From contig JAIXWX010000030.1 of NCBI GenBank assembly GCA_027491075.1, positions 1 to 51,911 of the forward strand: a stretch of 51,911 nucleotides of DNA, given 5' to 3'. The notes below the pieces were generated by a model. That model worked only from the letters and a program-made list of their open reading frames with translations, did not search any database and was not told where the DNA came from. Every line of letters starts with the position of its first letter. Within the stretch, counting starts at the first letter, position 1. This DNA is from Flavobacteriales bacterium (GTDB taxonomy: Bacteria > Bacteroidota > Bacteroidia > Flavobacteriales_D > Sanyastnellaceae). Made by a program: the position numbers and the translations under genes. Shown one piece after another: positions 44,798 to 51,911 of this stretch.

Positions 44798-46685
44798 CAT
44801 ATGCTCTTTTTTTAGTACCAATAAATGAAATACTATTCTTTAATGATTGGGCATCTGTGGACTCTAAAAGGGAGTGATAAACCAGGAGGGTTGAAATTAG
44901 GCTTATAGGAATAACAATGAATAGTGCGAAAAGCAAAATTAAACTGTAAACCGCATAAGGTACTTCGGTAGCAAAGGGAAAAGTGCGAGGTATATTGATG
45001 CTTATAAACTCGAATAAAAGATACAGAATGTTCAAAGGTTTGCCAGTGAAAAGCAAACCAAAAACTTGAACCAGTGCACCGTTTACGGTTAGAAGGATGA
45101 TATACTGTATGCCGTGGACAGTAAAAAATGTACCCATGATTCGGGAAAAACCGTGAGCGCATAGTGATACTGCCTCGCGCAGCGTATTCCACATCCAAGT
45201 TCGTTTTTCAAACGTTGCAATGAGCCAAAGCATGCAAAATGGCCATGTAAACAACATGAGAAAAAATGTTAGAAATGGACTTAGATGAGTAGGTAAAATA
45301 GCTATACCTCCGATCAGTAGTGCGTTGAAAAAGTTTTTGATTGAGCCCGATTGATGAATGGATAATTCTTTAGTGGTGGAGCTATAGGAAACAATTGAAA
45401 TAACTGAAAATCCGACTAATAGAAAGATATAGATAGGTTCAATGATGTTTGTGTTTATGAGGAACTGAAAAGGAAACCAAGCCCAGACAATATAGGACAA
45501 GGAAAAGCGCAAATCGCTTAGATCATATATCTGCTCGAAATTTCCGCTTGTATAGATGGCAATGCATACTCCTATTCCGAGGGCAATAAAAAAAGATGTT
45601 TTGGCTAACTTGGATACATGTTTGCCAAACAAGTAGAGTGACTCGTTGCACAGGATAGCAGATGATTTGATTTTTTTAAGAACGATGTTCGTTTTTCTAA
45701 AAAGAGGAATTTCTTCATTATTCGAAACAGAGGGGGCGGCTTTTCGATATTTTAAACAAGGGTAAATAACGAAATACCCGGCCACAATCAGAACACTTAA
45801 CAGAATAGAAAGGGCACGAATGGCATTGGGGATTTCTGTATATCTAGTAAGAAAGGCCTCTATTAATGCAGCATAGATCAACAAAACAAAAACAGCGATC
45901 ATAATTCGAACCGCTTTCCCTGAAGCCAATACCAATGCTTCCAGCCGAGAGTAGGTTCCTGGGAACAGAATGCTCTTGGACAAAATGAAACCTGCGCTTC
46001 CAGAAAGAACAATCATGGATAGTTCTAATGTTCCATGTTGCATGACGGTAAGAAAACTTTCCACTCCTAAGCCACGAGAGAAGAAAAAGTGCATAAATGC
46101 TCCAAACATAACGCCATTGGAAAGCAAGACGTAAGTGGTACCAACGCCCCAAAGCAATCCAAACACAAATATGCCAAAGCTGATTTGAATATTATTGATT
46201 GCAATGCGTACAAACATTTCCACGGCTTCCTCGCTTTTATACACCTGCATGGGATCATTATTCTCAATATTGGACTTGGTCATTTCTACATAGTATTCCC
46301 CAAGCACTACCCTTGCAAACTCAGGGTAGTATATATCACTAAAAATTCCAATCAAAATCCCACTGCAAAAGATAACGAAGGCAAGGAGTAAGGTATCTCT
46401 TGTTTGGAATAAAGCGCTGGGCAATTGCTCTTTTAAGTATTCTGAAATACCGTTTTTCCCTTTTTTATTTTTTCGATAAATGGTGCTATATACCTTCTGT
46501 GCAATCGAGTTCAGATAAACTCTTACCGATCTATTGGGATAATAGGTTCTGGAATAACTTAGATCGTCCGTTGTTTCGATAAACAAAGTAGTTAAGCGCG
46601 CGGGATCCTTGTCATTGCCATCAAGGATCTCTTCAAGTTCCTTCCACTTTTCTTTATTTTGTGCGATAAATTCCGTTTCTTGCAT
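44778..46685 (-). CDS. SpoIIM-like (DUF95) membrane protein with an extra polytopic C-terminal half
   Basis: 635 residues, about twice the ~320 usual for Bacteroidota SpoIIM-like proteins. The first half is standard: a soluble N-terminus (FIAQNKEKWKELEEIL), then membrane helices with the family landmarks LLAFVIFCSGILIGIFSD, NNIQISFGIFVFGLLWGVGT and HGTLELSMIVLSGSAGFIL. After about residue 325 a second region of five to seven hydrophobic segments follows (SFFIALGIGVCIAIYTSGN ... LILLFALFIVIPISLISTL), with no domain I recognise. No frameshift or internal start is evident, so a real fusion is likely. First gene of the five-gene minus-strand run; role unknown (sporulation is absent here). Confidence 0.85.
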   Translation of the reverse strand: MQETEFIAQNKEKWKELEEILDGNDKDPARLTTLFIETTDDLSYSRTYYPNRSVRVYLNSIAQKVYSTIYRKNKKGKNGISEYLKEQLPSALFQTRDTLLLAFVIFCSGILIGIFSDIYYPEFARVVLGEYYVEMTKSNIENNDPMQVYKSEEAVEMFVRIAINNIQISFGIFVFGLLWGVGTTYVLLSNGVMFGAFMHFFFSRGLGVESFLTVMQHGTLELSMIVLSGSAGFILSKSILFPGTYSRLEALVLASGKAVRIMIAVFVLLIYAALIEAFLTRYTEIPNAIRALSILLSVLIVAGYFVIYPCLKYRKAAPSVSNNEEIPLFRKTNIVLKKIKSSAILCNESLYLFGKHVSKLAKTSFFIALGIGVCIAIYTSGNFEQIYDLSDLRFSLSYIVWAWFPFQFLINTNIIEPIYIFLLVGFSVISIVSYSSTTKELSIHQSGSIKNFFNALLIGGIAILPTHLSPFLTFFLMLFTWPFCMLWLIATFEKRTWMWNTLREAVSLCAHGFSRIMGTFFTVHGIQYIILLTVNGALVQVFGLLFTGKPLNILYLLFEFISINIPRTFPFATEVPYAVYSLILLFALFIVIPISLISTLLVYHSLLESTDAQSLKNSISFIGTKKRAYGLEKEA

Positions 46686-46734
46686 ACTCCAATTAGCGGC
46701 AACTAGGCCTTAAAGGTAATGAACTAATGAATGC

Positions 46735-47478
46735 ATGAAAACAATAGATGTAAAAACAACTCAGAATGTAGTAATTACTTATGAGCTGGCGTCTTTCAAA
46801 GAACGGTTTTTTGCTTGGTTCATTGATAGCTTAATCAAATCGATAGCCGTTTCTATTTTTGTGTTTCTTGCCTTTGTAGTGTTTGAAATCGATATAGAAG
46901 AAGTCTTAATTGTTTACATGATTTGTACGGTGTTCGTAACTGTCACATTCTATTCTTTATTGTTTGAGGCGCTATGGCATGGGCAAACTCCTGGTAAGGC
47001 GATCTTGGGCATTAAAGTGATGAAAGTGAATGGGAGGCAAACCGTGTTTTACGACCATCTGGTGCGTTGGATTTTTCGAATCTTGGATATTTATTTGTCA
47101 GCGGGTATATTTGGTTCGATTGTCCTGTTGAGCAATACCCGAAATCAGAGATTGGGTGATTTACTTTCTAACACTTGCGTGATCAAGCTCTCTAAGAAGA
47201 ACACATCCGTTACATTAAAGCAACTTTTAGAGTTGGACTCAAGAATTAGCTACGAACCAGTTTATTTGCAAATCAAGAATTTTAGAGAAGAAGATATAGT
47301 TTTGATAAAGCAGACCTTGGACAGATATCAGCGTTTTAGAAATCAAGGTCATAAAGAGGCGTTGCATGAATTAGCCGATAAGATGGCAGATAGATTGAAT
47401 TTAGGGAAGGAAGAAACTAATAATCCCACTAATTTTTTAAAGACGCTGATTCGGGATTATGTGGTACTCACACGCTGA
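46735..47478 (+). CDS. RDD-family membrane protein
   Basis: 247 residues. RDD domain with its Arg and Asp landmarks: ASFKERFFAWFIDSLIKSIA, three or four membrane segments, HGQTPGKAILGIKVMK, DHLVRWIFRILDIY and NQRLGDLLSNTCVI, followed by a soluble C-terminal helical part. It is divergent from the SpoIIM-like gene with a 49-base gap, the typical position of RDD genes beside the MoxR cluster. It overlaps aroB convergently by 11 bases. Function unknown. Confidence 0.88.
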   Translation: MKTIDVKTTQNVVITYELASFKERFFAWFIDSLIKSIAVSIFVFLAFVVFEIDIEEVLIVYMICTVFVTVTFYSLLFEALWHGQTPGKAILGIKVMKVNGRQTVFYDHLVRWIFRILDIYLSAGIFGSIVLLSNTRNQRLGDLLSNTCVIKLSKKNTSVTLKQLLELDSRISYEPVYLQIKNFREEDIVLIKQTLDRYQRFRNQGHKEALHELADKMADRLNLGKEETNNPTNFLKTLIRDYVVLTR

Positions 47479-48511
47479 GCTCTTCTTCCCAGGCACTTCT
47501 TAGATCTTCCTCCGTAACAGCAATATCCCACGCACATGTCCCAAGTGATGCAGGGATGGCAATGAGAATTTGTTTCCCGTTATTTTTTTTGTCTTGTATA
47601 AGATACTTCACCAGATCTTCCCAGTAAATTTTTCGTGGAAGCGGGAAGGGGAGTTGGATAAGCTGTCTAATTCGCATCAACTGATCTATAGGCAAGTGGC
47701 CTTTGAGGTAAGCTACGTAAGCCTCTACCCGCATCCCCAGAGCAACGGCATGACCATGCGAAATGGGAGTTTCATTTTCTAGAAAATAACTTTCTACCGC
47801 ATGTCCTATGGTATGACCAAAATTCAGAATTTTACGAAGTCCTTTTTCCAAGTAATCTTTCTCAACAATTTCCTGTTTTATCTGCGCACTTCTTTCGATG
47901 AAAAGCGATACATGATCTGCATCGGTGGGTTCGATGGTTTCTAAGGCCTCAAACAAGCGGGAGTCTGCTATGATGGCATGCTTCACCATTTCAGCATAAC
48001 CGCTTAGTAACTCTTCTTTAGGTAAACTCGAAATGAACGGGGGGTAAACAATAACTGCTTTCGGCTGAGCAAATGATCCTATTACGTTTTTATAGTGGAG
48101 AAAGTCTATTCCTGTTTTTCCACCTATTGATGCATCACACATGCCCATAAGTGAAGTCGGGATATTGACAAAGGAAATTCCTCTTTTGTATATGGATGCA
48201 ATGAAACCTCCAAGGTCGCTCACTACCCCTCCGCCGAAGTTGATCAAAAGCGCTTTTCTGTCTACTTCCGATTCCAAGAGCTGTTCAATAATTTGAAGGG
48301 CGATTTCAGGTGCTTTAGATTGTTCTCCTGGTTCTATTTCAAGAATTTCTATTTCTGAGGGCTTTTCAAAGATTGGAAGAAGAATATCCAGGCATTGCTC
48401 CGCGACATTGGAGTCTGTAAGAAGAAAAATTTTGGAATACCCGCTTGTTACAAGCTGCATATCTTTCCTTAGGCTGTCTATTGAATAGTGAAATCTCAAA
48501 ATCCCGGTCAT
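47468..48511 (-). CDS. aroB: 3-dehydroquinate synthase
   Basis: Second enzyme of the shikimate pathway, converting DAHP to 3-dehydroquinate with NAD and a divalent metal. 347 residues from MTGILRFHYSI. Landmarks: NFGGGVVSDLGGFIASIYKR, IPTSLMGMCDASIGGKTG, GYAEMVKHAII and ILNFGHTIGHAVES with metal-binding His. The frame continues to 48583, but that would read into the tRNA-Phe gene and its terminator. The ATG at 48511 lies four bases after a perfect -7 box, which fixes the start and predicts a leaderless message. Confidence 0.94.
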   Translation of the reverse strand: MTGILRFHYSIDSLRKDMQLVTSGYSKIFLLTDSNVAEQCLDILLPIFEKPSEIEILEIEPGEQSKAPEIALQIIEQLLESEVDRKALLINFGGGVVSDLGGFIASIYKRGISFVNIPTSLMGMCDASIGGKTGIDFLHYKNVIGSFAQPKAVIVYPPFISSLPKEELLSGYAEMVKHAIIADSRLFEALETIEPTDADHVSLFIERSAQIKQEIVEKDYLEKGLRKILNFGHTIGHAVESYFLENETPISHGHAVALGMRVEAYVAYLKGHLPIDQLMRIRQLIQLPFPLPRKIYWEDLVKYLIQDKKNNGKQILIAIPASLGTCAWDIAVTEEDLRSAWEEELSV

Positions 48512-48515
48512 CGGG

Positions 48516-48523
48516 CAAATGTA
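48516..48523 (-). promoter_or_regulatory. -7 box of aroB; predicts leaderless mRNA
   Basis: Minus-strand TACATTTG, a perfect TAnnTTTG, then CCCG and the ATG at 48511. Any -33 element would lie in the tRNA terminator hairpin. Confidence 0.55.
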
Positions 48524-48525
48524 AA

Positions 48526-48550
48526 ATAAAAAAGCCCCTTGAAGGGGCTT
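48526..48550 (-). terminator. terminator of tRNA-Phe
   Basis: Minus strand AAGCCCCT, a 3-base loop, AGGGGCTT and a run of T: 8-bp perfect stem beginning a few bases after the tRNA 3' end. Confidence 0.88.
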
Positions 48551-48553
48551 GGG

Positions 48554-48626
48554 TGGTGCCAGCTGGAATCGAACCAGCGACACAAGGATTTTCAGTCCTT
48601 TGCTCTACCAACTGAGCTATGGCACC
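48554..48626 (-). tRNA. tRNA-Phe (GAA)
   Basis: 73 bases fold into a full cloverleaf: acceptor GGTGCCA/TGGCACC, D-arm GCTC-AGTTGGTA-GAGC, anticodon arm AAGGA-CTGAAAA-TCCTT with anticodon GAA, T-arm GCTGG-TTCGATT-CCAGC and discriminator A. CCA is not encoded (the next bases are CCC). Its own terminator follows, and a -7 box precedes it. Confidence 0.97.
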
Positions 48627-48642
48627 GTTTTTTTGGCGGGTG

Positions 48643-48650
48643 CAAATGTA
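48643..48650 (-). promoter_or_regulatory. -7 box of tRNA-Phe
   Basis: Minus-strand TACATTTG, a perfect TAnnTTTG, 16 bases before the first base of the tRNA. Confidence 0.5.
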
Positions 48651-48854
48651 ATGAAATTTTATTAAAATGGAAAAAAAAGAGGATTTTTCTCAACGTATGA
48701 CGTAAGTCGATGAGAATTAACTTTCTGTTCATGACAAGGCTATTTTGTCTCACGAATATTGTAAGGTGCAAAGTGGTACGTTTGTCTGAATTTCGGACGA
48801 AGGTTACTTTTTCATCGACGAATTTTAATAATAAACCGATTTTTTTAAAAAAAA
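48651..48854. other. AT-rich intergenic stretch, no gene seen
   Basis: Together with the flanking promoters, this forms a 331-base gap between the tRNA and the giant repeat protein. It holds oligo-A/T tracts (notably 48836-48854) and no credible coding frame or tRNA. A 62-codon open frame across 48710-48898 runs through the promoter of the next gene and looks non-coding. Confidence 0.6.
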
Positions 48855-48887
48855 TTTGTTTTTTAACAAATAAAGGATATACATTTG
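48855..48887 (+). promoter_or_regulatory. strong promoter of the giant HYR-repeat gene
   Basis: TTTG (48855-48858), 21 bases, TACATTTG (48880-48887): the best -33/-7 pair in the window. TTTGTT-TTTT-AACAAA (48855-48870) is a perfect 6-bp inverted repeat that includes the -33 box. An A-tract lies just upstream. The leader to the ATG at 48958 is about 65 bases. Confidence 0.65.
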
Positions 48888-48957
48888 TTGTCGCTTGAAG
48901 ACTAAATCAGGCGAACGCTAACCATAAACACTTTATTAATTAACCAAATTCTCAGTT

Positions 48958-51911
48958 ATGAGTAAAACATTACGCTCTGTTAAAGACGTAGAAGGTTGTT
49001 GTCAAACGACAACTACACGTTGGTGGGGAAAGGCCGTGCTTTTTCTTGCTCTTTTTGCTTTCTGGGGTACAGTCAGTGCCCAAGGGGATGATGTTCCATG
49101 TGAACCATCCTTAGAACTAACTTGTCCTCCGGACGTTACCATTTCATGTTCTGACGACCTCGAACTTGCTCCTGGTATGCCAAATTATGACCTCAATCTT
49201 TGTGAGGATTTTTGGCCTGCAGGCTCATCTGGTATTTCGAACACGGCAACTTTGGAATTTTTCGATACACCTATTTCAGGTGGTAGTTCATGTCAGTACT
49301 CGTTTGTACGCACTTGGGTTGCAACTTTCGGTGATTTGAGTGCTACTTGTTCTCAAACTGTTACCGTTATTGATAACGTAGGTCCAGAAATTTCTCTTTT
49401 GGAGAATATTTCTGTTCAATGCGCGGACGATGTTGTTGCTCCTACAGTAACAGCGAATGACGCATGCAGCGGTTCTGACGTTGTAGTTGAGCCTTTCGAA
49501 TCACATACAGGAGCACCAATTTCTATTTGTGTATTGACCACTCCAATCGTTCCTGGTCCAGACTATAGCATCGTTCTTTTCGGTCAGCAAGCAGCTGGTC
49601 GTGCCGCTTCAGACAAGTGGGCATGGCTGCCAGGAGCTTCTTTGAACGTTTATGACGATGGTACTGCCCATATCGTAGGTAGTGTGGTAAACGTAAGCAA
49701 CTCTAATCAAGGTTGGAACGTAAATATGTGGTTGAAGACAAAGAGAAATTGGACCGATTGGTCTGCTCTTGGTCGCAGCTACAAGGGAGCTACTTCATTA
49801 GTAGGTCTGAACTACATCAATTGGGACTATTTTGAATTGGTTGATGATTTCTCAACTTTAACTGGTTTCGGTGACTATGTTGGTAATATCCTTTACATGC
49901 AGCACATGCCATCAACCTATTATTTCGGTTTCCAATCAGGTACTGCAGCAAATACATTCACAAACACGGATGGATTAAGTGGTTGGTTCTACTTCAACGG
50001 TTGGTACAATGGTACTTATGTTGAAAACCAACACGGAGACCTTTTCACTGATAAGCAGTGTGTTCCAAACGAACCAGATTTGACATGTGAGGATGAATTC
50101 ACTTTCTTCTTCCGTGCTGAGGACGCATGCGGAAACAATACTTTCGCTTCTCAAGTAGTAAGTGTAGACGATACCATCGCTCCAACTTTCGACAACTGTC
50201 CATCTGATGAGACAGTAGAATGTGGCCAGCCTCTTCCAGAAGTGGCTACCGGTCTTACAGCTACAGACAACTGTGACCCAGAAGTAAGCGTTTCTTACCT
50301 CGGCCAGTCTGAGCCTGAATTGTCAGAAGACGGATGTACTTCAACAATCACTCGCACTTGGATTGCAGAAGATAACTGTGAAAACAGAACTTTCTGTATT
50401 CAGACATTCACTATTGTGGATACAACTGATCCTTTCTTCACCTTCATTCCAGACGGATACACTGCTGAGTGTGATGAAGAGTTGACATTTGAAGATGCTG
50501 CTGCTTCTGATATTTGTCACCCAAATACGACTACTGTAACAGTTTCTTCAGAAACAATTGAAGGATCATGTATCAATGAATACTCCATTGTGCGCACATT
50601 CACTGCGAATGATGGTTGTGGTAATACTGCTACTGCTACACAAACCATCAATGTTCAAGACACTACTGACCCAGTATTTAATGAATATCCAATTCAAGTA
50701 GAAGTAGAGTGCACAGAGGTGGACAATGTTCCAGCTCCAACTGCAACGGATAACTGTCAAGGTGAAGTTGTTGTTGTTGTTATCAATGAAGAACTAGGTT
50801 CTGGCGGTTGCTTGGGCGTATTGATTCGCACATACCAAGCTACTGATGCTTGTGGAAACACTGCAACTGCAACTCAGTTTATTACTATTCTAGATACAAC
50901 TGATCCAATAATTGTAGCTCCTGAGCCAATTGTTGCGGAGTGTGACAACGTTCCAACTCAACCAGTATTGACTGCAACAGACAACTGCGGATTGGAAGTA
51001 ACTGTAGTTCCAAGCTCTTCTATTGCAGAGGGCGATTGTGAGAACGAATATGTTATCACTTGGACTTGGACAGCAACTGACTTCTGTGAGAATGTTACTG
51101 TTGTTTCTACCACAGTAACAGTACAGGACACTACGAATCCAATTCTTTTCAATATTCCTGCTGACACAACTGTAAGCTGTGAGCAAGATCTTCCAAGCAT
51201 ACCAACCAACGTATTTGCTACTGACAATTGTGATATGCAACCAGAAGTTGCATTCACGCAACTGTCTGCTCCTGGAGATTGTCCAAACGAAGAAGTTATT
51301 ACTCGTATGTGGAGAGCATTTGACAACTGTGGTAATGAAGCTATGGCTGTTCAAATCATTAACGTGGTTGATACCATTGCTCCAGTAGTAGAAGGAATCG
51401 AATTGTTGGCATTTGAGTGCGATGAGGACATCATCTGGGTAGCTCCTTCTTTTGAAGATGCTTGCGGTGATGCTACTATCTCATTTGAAGATGTAACTTA
51501 TTTCGCTTCTGCTTGTACTTCATCTTATGGTCGCATCTATACCATCGTTGACGCTTGCGGAAATGCTACTGAGTTCACTCAAGTGGCAAACGTTTCTGAC
51601 GAGACTGCTCCAATGTTTGAAGGTTCAATTGAAATCGATCGTCCATGTGATGACTTTATGGGAACGTATGTTGAAGTTTCTGATAACTGCAACGACTTTG
51701 ACGTTTCTTTCGTAGACGAAGCGGTTAGCGGCGGCTGTCAAGGACGTATCATCCGTCTTTACACTGCAACTGATATTTGCGGAAACACTTCTACTTTCGA
51801 ACAGTTCATTACATTGACTGACGAGGTAGATCCATTCTTAGTGGAAGCAACTGCTGATCAACAATTCGAGTGTGGTGCTGAGTGGATTGCTCCAACCGCA
51901 TCATTCGATGA
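48958..51911 (+). CDS. giant secreted HYR-type repeat protein (5' part, runs off the window)
   Basis: One frame stays open from ATG 48958 to the window end, 984 codons without a stop. A long signal peptide (n-region of 25 residues, then AVLFLALFAFWGTVSAQ, cleavage near residue 41) is followed by HYR-like beta domains of about 75-85 residues. Each has a Cys near its start (TVECGQ, TAECDE, VEVECT), ATDNC in the middle, a TWTATDxCGN-like core and VxDTTDP at the end. Ten units are visible; the last is cut by the window edge. Unit two is interrupted by a 190-residue insert of different character (about residues 185-373). Such proteins in Bacteroidota usually end in a T9SS sorting domain, which would lie outside the window. 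Likely a surface adhesin or gliding-related filament; function unproven. Confidence 0.88.
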   Translation, partial: MSKTLRSVKDVEGCCQTTTTRWWGKAVLFLALFAFWGTVSAQGDDVPCEPSLELTCPPDVTISCSDDLELAPGMPNYDLNLCEDFWPAGSSGISNTATLEFFDTPISGGSSCQYSFVRTWVATFGDLSATCSQTVTVIDNVGPEISLLENISVQCADDVVAPTVTANDACSGSDVVVEPFESHTGAPISICVLTTPIVPGPDYSIVLFGQQAAGRAASDKWAWLPGASLNVYDDGTAHIVGSVVNVSNSNQGWNVNMWLKTKRNWTDWSALGRSYKGATSLVGLNYINWDYFELVDDFSTLTGFGDYVGNILYMQHMPSTYYFGFQSGTAANTFTNTDGLSGWFYFNGWYNGTYVENQHGDLFTDKQCVPNEPDLTCEDEFTFFFRAEDACGNNTFASQVVSVDDTIAPTFDNCPSDETVECGQPLPEVATGLTATDNCDPEVSVSYLGQSEPELSEDGCTSTITRTWIAEDNCENRTFCIQTFTIVDTTDPFFTFIPDGYTAECDEELTFEDAAASDICHPNTTTVTVSSETIEGSCINEYSIVRTFTANDGCGNTATATQTINVQDTTDPVFNEYPIQVEVECTEVDNVPAPTATDNCQGEVVVVVINEELGSGGCLGVLIRTYQATDACGNTATATQFITILDTTDPIIVAPEPIVAECDNVPTQPVLTATDNCGLEVTVVPSSSIAEGDCENEYVITWTWTATDFCENVTVVSTTVTVQDTTNPILFNIPADTTVSCEQDLPSIPTNVFATDNCDMQPEVAFTQLSAPGDCPNEEVITRMWRAFDNCGNEAMAVQIINVVDTIAPVVEGIELLAFECDEDIIWVAPSFEDACGDATISFEDVTYFASACTSSYGRIYTIVDACGNATEFTQVANVSDETAPMFEGSIEIDRPCDDFMGTYVEVSDNCNDFDVSFVDEAVSGGCQGRIIRLYTATDICGNTSTFEQFITLTDEVDPFLVEATADQQFECGAEWIAPTASFD
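50182..51911 (+). repeat. tandem HYR-like protein repeats
   Basis: Uninterrupted run of about seven full units plus one partial, each about 225-250 bases, bounded by the codons for DTTDP, DTTNP, DTIAP, DETAP or DEVDP. The central ATDNC and CGN motifs recur in every unit. DNA identity is modest, so these are diverged coding repeats rather than a recent expansion. Confidence 0.85.

Noticed and set aside
48512-48583. Longer aroB start
   Set aside because: It would translate through the tRNA-Phe 3' end and its terminator; a perfect -7 box lies immediately before the ATG at 48511.
48710-48898. 62-codon plus-strand open frame before the giant gene
   Set aside because: It runs through the -33 and -7 boxes of the next gene, has AT-driven composition (poly-Phe/Lys codons), no start signal and no recognisable protein.
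50890-51354. Minus-strand open frames opposite the HYR repeats
   Set aside because: They mirror the repeat periodicity of the plus-strand frame; that frame is open for 984 codons with a signal peptide and promoter.
1-51911. Defence island, prophage, transposon or biosynthetic cluster
   Set aside because: No transposase, integrase, restriction enzyme, toxin-antitoxin pair, Cas gene, phage structural gene or megasynthase was found, and no direct repeats or tRNA-border signature of an island was seen at the tRNA-Phe gene.

Overview
The window reads as a chromosomal segment of a Bacteroidota bacterium, most likely a marine member of the Flavobacteriales (Cryomorphaceae/Crocinitomicaceae-like; the family level is inference). 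The reasons are: promoters of the Bacteroidota type (TAnnTTTG -7 boxes, no sigma70 hexamers), two proteins with type IX secretion (T9SS) C-terminal sorting domains, two TonB-dependent receptors, a fused SecDF, the RDD-SpoIIM-DUF4129-DUF4350-MoxR-DUF58 cluster in its usual Bacteroidota order, tandem DUF1573 proteins, and a giant HYR-type repeat protein. No insertion sequence, prophage, integrase, CRISPR array or rRNA was seen. Gene density is high and base composition looks even, so this appears to be core genome rather than an island.

Layout. 1-268: non-coding end plus a possible 11-codon tail of an upstream gene and the terminator of the fad operon. 269-6107 (minus): marR-fadN-fadA-fadE, a complete beta-oxidation operon, with a palindrome inside the promoter spacer upstream of marR that is a good candidate operator. 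6177-12416: birA (minus) diverges from rsfS-ftsH (plus), followed by cdsA-psd-cinA (phospholipid synthesis and NMN deamidase) and rpmB. 12604-16585: secDF, tatA-like and an AlkB-like dioxygenase. 16578-18895 (minus): ABC exporter and a small secreted DUF922-like protein. 18968-22345: psuG and a fused E1 alpha/beta 2-oxoacid dehydrogenase. 22454-26806: a TonB receptor paired with a T9SS-exported alpha/beta-hydrolase-like protein that lacks its nucleophile. 26879-31535 (minus): two DUF1573 proteins and a 1209-residue T9SS protein with thirteen 24-residue Cys repeats. 31567-34555 (minus): ppk-ppx. 34700-37138: heme-type TonB receptor. 37191-40354 (minus): tpx and valS. 40394-46685 (minus): DUF58, MoxR, DUF4350, DUF4129 and SpoIIM, all overlapping or abutting, with RDD divergent at 46735. 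47468-48626 (minus): aroB and tRNA-Phe. 48958 to the end: the 5' part of a giant secreted HYR-repeat protein that is still open at the window edge.

Working together: the window combines lipid turnover (fad operon, cdsA/psd), envelope biogenesis and quality control (SecDF, TatA, FtsH, ABC exporter) and surface or secreted proteins served by Sec plus T9SS. No clearly new defence or mobile system was found. The most interesting items are: a recurrent promoter architecture (TAnnTTTG, four bases, ATG) that predicts leaderless mRNAs for tatA, the E1 gene and aroB; the operator-in-promoter of the fad operon; two secreted proteins of hydrolytic families that each lack a catalytic or metal-binding residue; an unknown domain inserted inside a HYR repeat; and a SpoIIM protein with a second polytopic half in the MoxR cluster.
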